Assembly: GCA_028868455.1 (NCBI GenBank)
Contig: JAGWUK010000018.1
Span: 1-14,757 of the forward strand
Reading direction: 5' to 3'
From: Burkholderiales bacterium
Lineage (GTDB): Bacteria > Pseudomonadota > Gammaproteobacteria > Burkholderiales > Burkholderiaceae_D
DNA: 14,757 nucleotides
The notes under the pieces are model-generated. The model ran no database searches. It was not told the origin of the DNA and saw only the letters and a list, made by a program, of their open reading frames with translations. Below, piece by piece: positions 7,301 to 13,440 of the stretch (its first letter is position 1; each line of letters opens with the position of its first letter). The translations under genes were made by a program, and so were the position numbers.

Positions 7301-8053
7301 TTAATGTCCCCCTGCTTTAGCGGAACCAGAAGTAATGAAACCCGGCACCGCAGTAAATTTCTCCAACAGGTTCGCCAACACGATCGCGATCACTGACACC
7401 ACCAGATAAATGATGGTTGCCGCTGTAAATGCCTCAAACACCTGAAACGAAAACTCCTGCATAGAACGCGCACTGGCCGTCAATTCCATCAGGCCGATCG
7501 TCAATGCAACAGAGCTGTTTTTGATGATCGCCGCCAGTTCATTCGTGAGCGAAGGAATGATGATACGGAACGCCATCGGCAACAATACGTAACGATAAGT
7601 TTGCGTCAGGGTCAGTCCGAGCGCCGTACCTGCCATGCGCTGACCACGCGGCAGAGCATTGATACCGGTCGACACTTGTACTGCAACCCGTGCTGAAGTA
7701 AAGAAACCGAGGCTCAGCACCGCCGTAATAAAAGGGGCATTCGGCAAAGTCTTCAGCCAGTTACCAAAATCCGTCGGTACCAGTTCTGGCATCACAAAGT
7801 ACCAGAGAAACATTTGTACCAGCAGTGGAATGTTCCTGAACAATTCCACGTAAACATTCGCCAATCTTGCTGCCCATTTGTTGGGAGCGGTGCGTATCGT
7901 GCCAATCAATGCACCGAGTACCAGTGCGATAATCCACGCGAGGCCGGCGGTCGCCAGCGTCCATAGCAATCCTGAGAGTAGCGAATCCATATAGGTGCCG
8001 CCGCCATCCGGCGCGGCTTCCCAAAAGATATTCCAGTTCCAGTTATATTTCAT
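7301..8053 (-). CDS. gltJ: Glutamate/aspartate ABC transporter, permease GltJ
   Basis: This is a membrane permease of 250 residues (E. coli GltJ has 246). The start at ATG 8053 is set by GAGGGG six bases upstream and by the family N-terminus (YNWNWNIFWEAAPDGGGTYMDSLLSGLLWT); an earlier ATG at 8098 would add 15 residues through the ribosome-binding site and is rejected. Features include the YVELFRNIPLLVQMFLWYFVMPELVP block (about 68-93), the EAA loop RVAVQVSTGINALPRGQRMAGTALGLT at about 123-149, and LPMAFRIIIPSLTNELAAIIKNSS. It has about five membrane segments. The gene follows gltI after a 116-base gap with a strong hairpin, so its expression is probably lower than gltI. It is coupled to gltK with a two-base gap. 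Glycine- and alanine-rich ends (GSAKAGGH) are unremarkable. Confidence 0.93.
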   Translation of the reverse strand: MKYNWNWNIFWEAAPDGGGTYMDSLLSGLLWTLATAGLAWIIALVLGALIGTIRTAPNKWAARLANVYVELFRNIPLLVQMFLWYFVMPELVPTDFGNWLKTLPNAPFITAVLSLGFFTSARVAVQVSTGINALPRGQRMAGTALGLTLTQTYRYVLLPMAFRIIIPSLTNELAAIIKNSSVALTIGLMELTASARSMQEFSFQVFEAFTAATIIYLVVSVIAIVLANLLEKFTAVPGFITSGSAKAGGH

Positions 8054-8103
8054 GTCATCCCCTCTAAACAAATGCACATCACATCCGCTGCGGCGCACAT
8101 CGT

Positions 8104-8137
8104 CGCAAAATAAAACGGGGGGCGGTTACCCCCCGTT
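8104..8137 (-). terminator. Intercistronic hairpin between gltI and gltJ (attenuating terminator)
   Basis: Read on the minus strand, AACGGGGGG (8137-8129) pairs with CCCCCCGTT (8122-8114) around the 6-nt loop TAACCG, and TTTTATTTTGC follows. That is a perfect 9-bp GC-rich stem with a U-rich tail, placed 32 bases after the gltI stop and 60 bases before the gltJ start. It has the form of an intrinsic terminator. Since gltJKL have no obvious separate promoter, partial read-through is the likely design; the stem would also protect the gltI mRNA 3' end. Confidence 0.8.
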
Positions 8138-8169
8138 GTGTGACGGCTTAAATCATTCCAGTCGGACGA

Positions 8170-9144
8170 TTATTTTTTCTTTTTCATTACTACTTTTTGT
8201 GCTTCCGGCACCACAGCATAAGCCGATGGTTCGCCAGAATCAGTCGGTTTAGCAATCACGGCTTTCAACTGATCAGAAATTGGCCAGTTCAGCGCGACGC
8301 CTTTTGGTGGAATCGGTTGCAGGAACCATTTGTGGTAGATGCGGTTGATGTCACCGGAAGTCAGCACATTGCTGATGGCTTTATCGACGACTGCTTTAAA
8401 CGGTGCATCGTCTTTGCGCATCATGATGCCGTATGGCTCAACCGACAGCGCTTCTTTGCTGATTTCGTAATCTGCTGGTGCCTTGGAGTTCGCCGCCAGA
8501 GAAGCAAGCAGAATATCGTCCATCACGAAGGCAACAGCACGGCCTGTTTCGACCATCAGGAAAGCCTCTGCATGATCTTTGGCTGGCAGGATGTTGATGC
8601 CCAGATTTTCTTCCGCATTCAGTTTCGTCAATTGCTTCAGGTTCGACGTACCGGATGTCGAAACGACTGGTTTGCCTTTCAGGTCAGCCAGTGATTTGAT
8701 GTGGGAAGATTTTTTGGACAGGATACGATTCGCTGTCACGAAAGTCGTCGGTGCAAAAGCGACCTGCTTTTGGCGTTCCATATTATTCGTGGTGGAACCG
8801 CATTCCAGATCGATCGTACCGTTCGCCATCAGCGGGATACGGGTAGCCGATGTGACTGGATTCATCTTGACGTTCAATGAAGACAGACCCAGTTGTTTTT
8901 GGACAGCTGTCACAACTTTCAGACACAAATCAATGGAATAACCTTGATAAGATTGTTTGTCATCAAGATACGAGAATGGAATGGACGAATCACGTACACC
9001 CAGTGTGATTGTTCCTGTTTCTTTAATTTTCTTCAGCGTACCTGTTTCTTTAATTTTCTTCAGCGTACCTGTTTCTTGTGCTTGCACTGTTCCTGCAATC
9101 GCACCAGCACTGATCAGAACGGCGATTAATCTCGACAATTTCAT
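8170..9144 (-). CDS. gltI: Glutamate/aspartate periplasmic binding protein with N-terminal tandem duplication
   Basis: GltI is the periplasmic receptor that delivers glutamate and aspartate to GltJKL. The 324-residue product has a signal peptide (MKLSRLIAVLISAGAIAG, cleavage after VQA at 22), then the two-lobed type-3 solute-binding fold: VRDSSIPFSYLD (50-61), IDLECGSTTNN (111-121), STSGTSNLKQL (162-172), PAKDHAEAF (187-195), AFVMDDILLAS (205-215), VEPYGIMMRKDD (235-246) and HKWFLQPIPPKGVALN (271-286). These match the E. coli protein motif by motif. Two oddities stand out. The nonapeptide ETGTLKKIK occurs twice exactly (24-32, 33-41) before the native ETGTI, encoded by an exact 27-bp tandem repeat. 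Also, about 25 residues trail the usual end, finishing in KVVMKKKK. GGAG precedes ATG. A paralogous binding protein lies upstream; gltJKL lie downstream past a hairpin. Confidence 0.95.
   Translation of the reverse strand: MKLSRLIAVLISAGAIAGTVQAQETGTLKKIKETGTLKKIKETGTITLGVRDSSIPFSYLDDKQSYQGYSIDLCLKVVTAVQKQLGLSSLNVKMNPVTSATRIPLMANGTIDLECGSTTNNMERQKQVAFAPTTFVTANRILSKKSSHIKSLADLKGKPVVSTSGTSNLKQLTKLNAEENLGINILPAKDHAEAFLMVETGRAVAFVMDDILLASLAANSKAPADYEISKEALSVEPYGIMMRKDDAPFKAVVDKAISNVLTSGDINRIYHKWFLQPIPPKGVALNWPISDQLKAVIAKPTDSGEPSAYAVVPEAQKVVMKKKK
9014..9077 (-). repeat. 27-bp exact tandem repeat inside gltI
   Basis: Two identical 27-base copies occupy 9014-9040 and 9041-9067 (plus-strand unit begins CCTGTTTCTTTAATTTTCTT and ends CAGCGTA). 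A further 10 bases of a third copy follow at 9068-9077 before the sequence diverges. The unit is nine codons, so the frame is kept. Homologues from memory (E. coli GltI: TLAKIKKTG) carry one copy. Confidence 0.95.
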
Positions 9145-9282
9145 ACTATCTCCAAAAGTTAAATCAAAAAAATGTCAGCTCATTGAGTTTATCAAAACCC
9201 TCACATTACTATCCGTTTTTTTATCGGACTTATACGTACTACTACTTATTGGAAGCGACGTTTTTCGCCACTTTTCTCCAAT
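9145..9282. other. Gap between the two binding-protein genes
   Basis: This 138-base A/T-rich gap holds an imperfect hairpin at 9249-9281: AAGCGACG and CGCCACTT pair around TTTTT with two G-U pairs, with TTGG and CCAA at the outer ends. It begins immediately after the paralogue's stop codon on the minus strand and lacks a U-tract. No confident promoter for gltI could be placed, so gltI may be read from upstream or from a weak promoter here. Confidence 0.45.
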
Positions 9283-10176
9283 TTAATCAGCGACTTTATC
9301 GCTGGGGAAACGAATGTTGTCGCGTAACAAGAATCCCATCGGCATGTTCAGATTGGCGCCTTTGGGTGGAATCGGTTTGCGAAACCATTTGTCATACAGT
9401 TTGGTGAATTCGCCGTCGTTCATCATGCGGGCAACTTCGCGATCGACAAAATCCTTGAACGCGGGGTCGTCCTTGCGCATCATCATGGCGTAAGGTTCGG
9501 TCGACAAAGCATCGCCGACGATAATAAATTTGGAAGGATCTTTGGCGCCGGATCGCAAACCGTATAGCAGCACATCATCCATAGGGAAGGCATCGGCCTG
9601 AAAATTTTCCACCATCTTGAACGAGTCGTCGTGATCGTTACCTTCGACAAGGCGCAGGCTCAGTGCGCGCACTTTGTCACGATCATTCAGCAATTTGACG
9701 GTGGTCGTGCCTTTGGTGGTCACGACTTTTTTGTTACGTAAATCGGTCCAGTTTTTAATGCCGGAATCGGCGCGCACAATCATTCGCGTCATGGCAAAAA
9801 AATGTGGAATTGTAAAGCTGACGGTCTTGCGGCGTTCTGCATTATTGGTCGTCGAGCCGCATTCCAGATCGGCTTTGCCATCCACAATGGCAGCAATCCG
9901 CGTGCTCGGCGTCACCAGCAGATAGTTGACTTTCAGTTGCGGCAGCTTGAGTTCTTTTTTGAGCGCGTCGACCACTTTAAGACAGATATCGACGGCATAA
10001 CCTACCGGCTTATTGTCAACCACATAGGAGAACGGAACGGAAGCTTCGCGATGCGCAATGGTGATGGTCTGCGTTTCTTTGATGCGTGTCAGCGTGTCGG
10101 TGGCGTGCGAAAGTGTGGCGCAGAAGAGTAGCAAGCTTGGCATGCCCACCCTGATGACGCGTTTTAAAACTTTCAT
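9283..10176 (-). CDS. Second glutamate/aspartate-type periplasmic binding protein (GltI paralogue)
   Basis: The 297-residue product is exported (signal peptide MKVLKRVIRVGMPSLLLFCATLSHA, cleavage near 25) and has the same fold and ligand-site motifs as GltI: AHREASVPFSYVVD (41-54), ADLECGSTTNN (102-112), TTKGTTTVKLL, GNDHDDSFKMVE, PMDDVLLYG, TEPYAMMMRKDDPAFKDFVD and the closing KWFRKPIPPKGANLNMP. It differs in places that may tune specificity, for example FPMDD where GltI has FVMDD, and TKGTTT where GltI has TSGTSN. AAGGGGG lies four bases before ATG. It sits between gdhA and gltI in the same orientation, 138 bases from gltI, with a 304-base upstream gap that includes the gdhA terminator, so it probably has its own promoter. 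It may feed the same GltJKL channel with a different acidic amino acid or affinity; that is inference. Confidence 0.92.
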   Translation of the reverse strand: MKVLKRVIRVGMPSLLLFCATLSHATDTLTRIKETQTITIAHREASVPFSYVVDNKPVGYAVDICLKVVDALKKELKLPQLKVNYLLVTPSTRIAAIVDGKADLECGSTTNNAERRKTVSFTIPHFFAMTRMIVRADSGIKNWTDLRNKKVVTTKGTTTVKLLNDRDKVRALSLRLVEGNDHDDSFKMVENFQADAFPMDDVLLYGLRSGAKDPSKFIIVGDALSTEPYAMMMRKDDPAFKDFVDREVARMMNDGEFTKLYDKWFRKPIPPKGANLNMPMGFLLRDNIRFPSDKVAD

Positions 10177-10366
10177 AGAACCCCCTTTTTAACAATGCTG
10201 TGAATGGTAATGACAAAGAGTGCACGACATCAACCGAAAATAGCAGTTTACACAGAATATTATTTGGCGTTTTTGAGATTTACCTTATTGACAAAATATA
10301 CATTTATTTGCACTAAAAGCCATCTGCCTGGAAATAAGCGCGCGGCATGGCGCTGACAGTCATACG
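10177..10366. other. Upstream region of the second binding-protein gene
   Basis: The region is A/T-rich, with TTGTCA- and TATATT-like hexamers on the minus strand but none at proper spacing to one another. It is expected to carry the promoter of the binding-protein gene because the gdhA terminator lies just upstream. No clear operator is seen. Confidence 0.4.
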
Positions 10367-10407
10367 AAAAATCCGCCTAAGAATCATGATCTTATCAAGG
10401 CGGATTT
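10366..10407 (-). terminator. Intrinsic terminator downstream of gdhA
   Basis: On the minus strand, AAATCCGCCT (10407-10398) pairs perfectly with AGGCGGATTT (10378-10369), and the second arm runs into TTTTT before CGTATG. The 19-nt loop contains a small inner repeat around AAGATCATGATTCTT. It begins 73 bases after the gdhA stop codon and separates gdhA from the binding-protein gene. Confidence 0.85.
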
Positions 10408-10431
10408 GTGCAAGTTCAGCACCAAAAGCAA

Positions 10432-10462
10432 CATCCACCATCCACAGCTTAGATGATGGATG
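10432..10462 (-). terminator. Second hairpin directly after the gdhA stop
   Basis: CATCCATCATC (10462-10452 on the minus strand) pairs with GATGGTGGATG (10442-10432) through 11 pairs, one a G-U, with a 9-nt loop. It lies 18 bases after the gdhA stop and upstream of the stronger terminator. There is only a weak U-tract (TTGCTTTT), so it may protect the 3' end or act as part of a tandem terminator. Confidence 0.5.
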
Positions 10463-10480
10463 CCGTTTTACAACTCCCGA

Positions 10481-11767
10481 TTAAGGGTACAGACCACGCA
10501 CCTCACGTGCTTGCAAGACGCGCGAACAACCGATGATAAATGCGGCAGTACGCAAAGAAACCTTTTTATCTTCGGTCACATGCCAGACCGATTCGAAAGC
10601 TTCTTTCATAATCCGCGTCAGACGCTGATTGATTTCATCTTCTGACCAGAAATAGCTGGAGAAATCCTGCACCCATTCAAAATACGAAACGGTCACGCCG
10701 CCGGCATTGGCGATCACATCTGGCACAACCAGTACGCCTTTGTCGCGCAAAATATCGTCGGCTTCTGGTGTCGTCGGTCCGTTCGCCCCTTCCAAAATAA
10801 TCTTGGCACGAATCTGATCAGCATTTTTTTCATTAATCTGCTGCTCCAACGCCGCCGGAATCATGATGTCGCAATTGACTGACCAGAATTCTTCGTTCGG
10901 TAACACGGCCTCGATACCACCAAAACCGGCAACGCTGCCTTTGTCGGCGACGTGCTCCAGCAACTTAGCAACATCCAGTCCGTTCGAATGGAAAATCGTG
11001 CCACCGTGATCTTGTACGGCGACTACTTTTGCGCCTGCTTCAGCGAATAATCTTGCCGCGATACCGCCGACATTCCCGAAACCTTGTACAGCAATTTTCG
11101 CGCCAGCAATTTCCACACCGCGTTTGGCAGCAGCTTCGCAGCCCACCACGAACACGCCACGGCCAGTTGCCTCGCGGCGACCAAGACTACCGCCCAGAGA
11201 AATTGGCTTTCCAGTCACGACGCCCGTGGCAGTGCGGCCTTCGTTCATGGAATAGGTGTCCATCATCCATGCCATTGTTTGTTCATTGGTGTTCACATCT
11301 GGTGCAGGAATATCCTTGTCCGGCCCAATAATGATGCCGATTTCCGATGTGTAGCGGCGTGTCATGCGCATCAGTTCGCCACGCGACAGAGTTTTCGGAT
11401 CAACACGGATACCGCCCTTGGCGCCGCCGTAAGGAACATTGACCGCAGAATTTTTGATCGTCATCCAGGCAGACAGCGCCATCACTTCTGACAGGGTCAC
11501 ATCCTGATGGAAACGCACGCCACCTTTGCCCGGGCCGCGTGAAGTATTGTGTTGGACACGATAACCTTCGAAGTGCGCAATGCTGCCGTCGTCGCGTTCG
11601 ATCGGGACATCCACCACCAGAATACGCTTCGGACGCTTCAGTGTTTCTACCCAGCGCGACAAGTGGCCGAGATATGGTGTAACGCGATCAATTTGCTCGA
11701 GATAAACAGCCCAGGGTCCTGTCCCATGCGGGGTAAGATAGGACGGAATCTGGTGTTGGGTGGACAT
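10481..11767 (-). CDS. gdhA: Glutamate dehydrogenase (GudB/RocG type)
   Basis: The enzyme interconverts L-glutamate and 2-oxoglutarate plus ammonium with NAD(P). The 428 residues match the hexameric GudB/RocG class (about 425) more than the 447-residue NADP enzyme of enterics. Visible features are the substrate-binding K81 in [10 protein letters not shown] and K105 in WMTIKN, the catalytic K117 in [11 protein letters not shown]157 in [13 protein letters not shown], the Rossmann motif GFGNVG at 229-234, and an acidic residue after the second strand (VVAVQD, D253), which favours [16 protein letters not shown] and [20 protein letters not shown] complete the family pattern. The leader has an excellent AAGGAGGT eight bases before ATG. 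Clustering with the glutamate transporter suggests a catabolic role. Divergence in cofactor use cannot be settled by reading. The symbol gdhA is a convention; gudB or rocG would be equally defensible. Confidence 0.95.
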   Translation of the reverse strand: MSTQHQIPSYLTPHGTGPWAVYLEQIDRVTPYLGHLSRWVETLKRPKRILVVDVPIERDDGSIAHFEGYRVQHNTSRGPGKGGVRFHQDVTLSEVMALSAWMTIKNSAVNVPYGGAKGGIRVDPKTLSRGELMRMTRRYTSEIGIIIGPDKDIPAPDVNTNEQTMAWMMDTYSMNEGRTATGVVTGKPISLGGSLGRREATGRGVFVVGCEAAAKRGVEIAGAKIAVQGFGNVGGIAARLFAEAGAKVVAVQDHGGTIFHSNGLDVAKLLEHVADKGSVAGFGGIEAVLPNEEFWSVNCDIMIPAALEQQINEKNADQIRAKIILEGANGPTTPEADDILRDKGVLVVPDVIANAGGVTVSYFEWVQDFSSYFWSEDEINQRLTRIMKEAFESVWHVTEDKKVSLRTAAFIIGCSRVLQAREVRGLYP

Positions 11768-11807
11768 GGTATGACCTCCTTCTGAAATGAACTTGTAAGC
11801 GAATTTG

Positions 11808-11822
11808 GCTGCCTTCGGCAGC
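11808..11822 (-). promoter_or_regulatory. Compact hairpin in the gdhA 5' leader
   Basis: GCTGCC and GGCAGC (11822-11817 and 11813-11808 on the minus strand) pair perfectly across a GAA loop, with a flanking G-U pair possible. It lies about 25 bases upstream of the AAGGAGGT ribosome-binding site, within the presumed gdhA leader. It does not cover the ribosome-binding site and no U-tract follows. It could stabilise the mRNA 5' end. Confidence 0.45.
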
Positions 11823-11839
11823 TACCGATAAGGTGACGC

Positions 11840-11870
11840 ATAGTAGTCTTCCGGCACGAAAATCAGCCAA
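11840..11870 (-). promoter_or_regulatory. Possible gdhA promoter
   Basis: On the minus strand, TTGGCT (11870-11865) and TACTAT (11845-11840) each match four of six consensus positions but are 19 bases apart, which is long. Transcription would start near 11833. A weak core with long spacing is typical of activator-dependent promoters, and the dyad at 11890-11906 would then be centred near -65. Confidence 0.35.
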
Positions 11871-11879
11871 TGCTTTGTT

Positions 11880-11906
11880 TGCATAAAACTATGCACATTT
11901 TGCATA
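11880..11906. promoter_or_regulatory. LysR-type operator-like dyads upstream of gdhA
   Basis: The hexamer TGCATA/TATGCA occurs three times in alternating orientation: TGCATA 11880-11885, TATGCA 11890-11895 and TGCATA 11901-11906. The right pair forms a 17-base dyad, TATGCA-N5-TGCATA, that contains the T-N11-A core of LysR-type boxes; the left pair is TGCATA-N4-TATGCA. The sites lie 113-139 bases upstream of the gdhA start codon. A LysR-family gene is the next gene upstream. Confidence 0.5.
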
Positions 11907-12471
11907 CATAAGAAAGTGGCCTGAATTCATCCTGTATTTCCGAACAAAAAAAATTGATGATGAACGAGAAAAGGCAACGAATTTGCAGCGCAGAACTGCG
12001 GTAAAAATTGTGAACAGCCGCCGCACCTTGAACAACGCCTGCATGTGCAGGGCTGGTACTGTGGCCGCAACGCGCGGTGCATTTTTATCGATGCTTCCGC
12101 ATGCCTGACTCTGCAAATTCCGCAGGGAAGACGAGAAACTGTCGCGCCTTTGCATAACGCCGATCGCGCCCGACATCACTGAAAAATGTTGAGACGCATT
12201 GCACTTCGCAGCAATGGATTTCGCTGTCGCACAACGCTGTAGAAAAATCGCCCATGCGCATCGCGCTGCGCGTGTCGTGATGCAATGAACGCGACGCTGA
12301 CTACGCTTACTACGCTTACATCACGCGATTGAGATCAATATACTCCATGCAGTATATTTAATTGCGCTTGCAATATCTTGGCTTTGGAGTGATTTTTAAG
12401 AATACTCCCCTGTTTTTTAATTTCACAACCGGCGCTCGCCGCCCGGGAACAGGCAAAACTGCCAGGCAGAG
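11907..12471. other. Gene-free interval between the LysR gene and gdhA
   Basis: I find no convincing gene: open frames of 60-100 codons on the minus strand lack ribosome-binding sites and domain-like sequence. The interval holds a 9-bp direct repeat CTACGCTTA in tandem (12301-12318) and a perfect inverted repeat AATATACT/AGTATATT (12337-12344, 12351-12358) with a 6-base spacer, about 114 bases after the LysR stop. Base composition is mixed, with GC-rich patches around 12060-12300 and A/T-rich ends. No clean U-tract terminator follows the LysR gene. Confidence 0.55.
12337..12358. promoter_or_regulatory. Perfect A/T-rich dyad, operator-like
   Basis: AATATACT and AGTATATT are exact reverse complements around CCATGC. 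No T-tract follows on either strand beyond ATTTAATT, so a binding site is more likely than a terminator. No regulator can be named. Confidence 0.35.
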
Positions 12472-13440
12472 TTATACGCGCGCAGATTTTTTTTCTCTGG
12501 GATTTCGCTGCTTGCTGCTGATCTGCAACTGCTCCAGATATTCCCACAAACGTGAGACGATCAGTTTGCCAGGGCGCTGCAAGGAAGGGCGTTCGCGATA
12601 CAGGCGGATTTCCATTTCAACTTCCCACGCGCCACTGCCGCTATCGGCGCGCGCCAGATGCTTTTGCTTGATTTCGCGCGTCACGGCAGACTCCGGTAAA
12701 AAAGCCACGCCGCGGCCTTCCAGCGCCATCATCTTCAGGCCTTCTGCCATGTCGGTTTCATAGCATTTTTCAAAATGCAAAGCTTGGCGCGTGTCGTTCA
12801 GAATCAGATCGACCATTCTGCCGAGATACGCATTATTGGCATATGCCAGGAAAGGCAATGGCGCATCGTCACTGCCCGGCAAGACAAATTCCGGCGTGCC
12901 CTGGCGGTCACAGCGCGTGTAGGCGCGCAGTGCTTCGGTGCCCATGCTGATCATGTCGTACTGACTGGCATCGAGCAACAAGGGCTGGCGTGGATGGTGA
13001 TAGCACAGCAAAAGATCACATCCACCTTCCACCAAAGTCATGACGGCGTCATGCACATTCAGCGCCAGCAGGCGGCTATTGATTTCGCCGAAAGCCGCTT
13101 CCAGACCCGTTAGCCAGCGCGGCACATAGGTCAGCGACAAGGTGTGCGGCACGGCGAAATCGACGGTCGTCTGCACCGTTGTTCGCTTGCCGCGCAGCAG
13201 TGCGCGCGCATTGTCCATTTGTCCCAACATCGCAATCGCCTGTTCGTAAAACACTTCACCCGCGTGCGTCAGGCGCGTCGGATACGATGTGCGGTCAATC
13301 AGGTCGGCGCCGACCCAGGCTTCCAGCGATTGAATGCGGCGCGAGAACGCCGGTTGCGTGACATGACGTAATTCGGCAGAGCGGCTGAAGCTGTTGGTTT
13401 CCGCCAGCGAAACAAAATCTTCCAACCATTTGGTTTCCAT
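12472..13440 (-). CDS. LysR-family transcriptional regulator, HypT/YjiE-like
   Basis: The 322-residue protein has the LysR winged helix-turn-helix in residues 1-60 (WLEDFVSLAETNSFSRSAELRHVTQPAFSRRIQSLEAWVGADLIDR) and a two-lobed co-inducer domain from about 90 to 300. The METKWL opening, QPAFSRRIQSLE, PTRLTHAGE, and the later AYANNAYLGRM, EGLKMMALEGRGVAFLPES segments resemble E. coli HypT (YjiE), a hypochlorite-responsive LysR protein, as I recall it. The C-terminus carries an extra basic tail (KQRNPREKKSARV). The ATG follows the TAA of the ABC exporter gene with no gap, so it is probably translated by coupling from that transcript. Downstream, in the same direction, is gdhA. Likely roles are oxidative stress sensing or control of glutamate metabolism; neither is proven. 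LysR assignment is certain, HypT-likeness moderate. Confidence 0.9.
   Translation of the reverse strand: METKWLEDFVSLAETNSFSRSAELRHVTQPAFSRRIQSLEAWVGADLIDRTSYPTRLTHAGEVFYEQAIAMLGQMDNARALLRGKRTTVQTTVDFAVPHTLSLTYVPRWLTGLEAAFGEINSRLLALNVHDAVMTLVEGGCDLLLCYHHPRQPLLLDASQYDMISMGTEALRAYTRCDRQGTPEFVLPGSDDAPLPFLAYANNAYLGRMVDLILNDTRQALHFEKCYETDMAEGLKMMALEGRGVAFLPESAVTREIKQKHLARADSGSGAWEVEMEIRLYRERPSLQRPGKLIVSRLWEYLEQLQISSKQRNPREKKSARV

Noticed and set aside
11889..12285. Overlapping minus-strand open frames of 66-96 codons upstream of gdhA
   Set aside because: No ribosome-binding site, no recognisable domain, and unusual composition; more likely non-coding.
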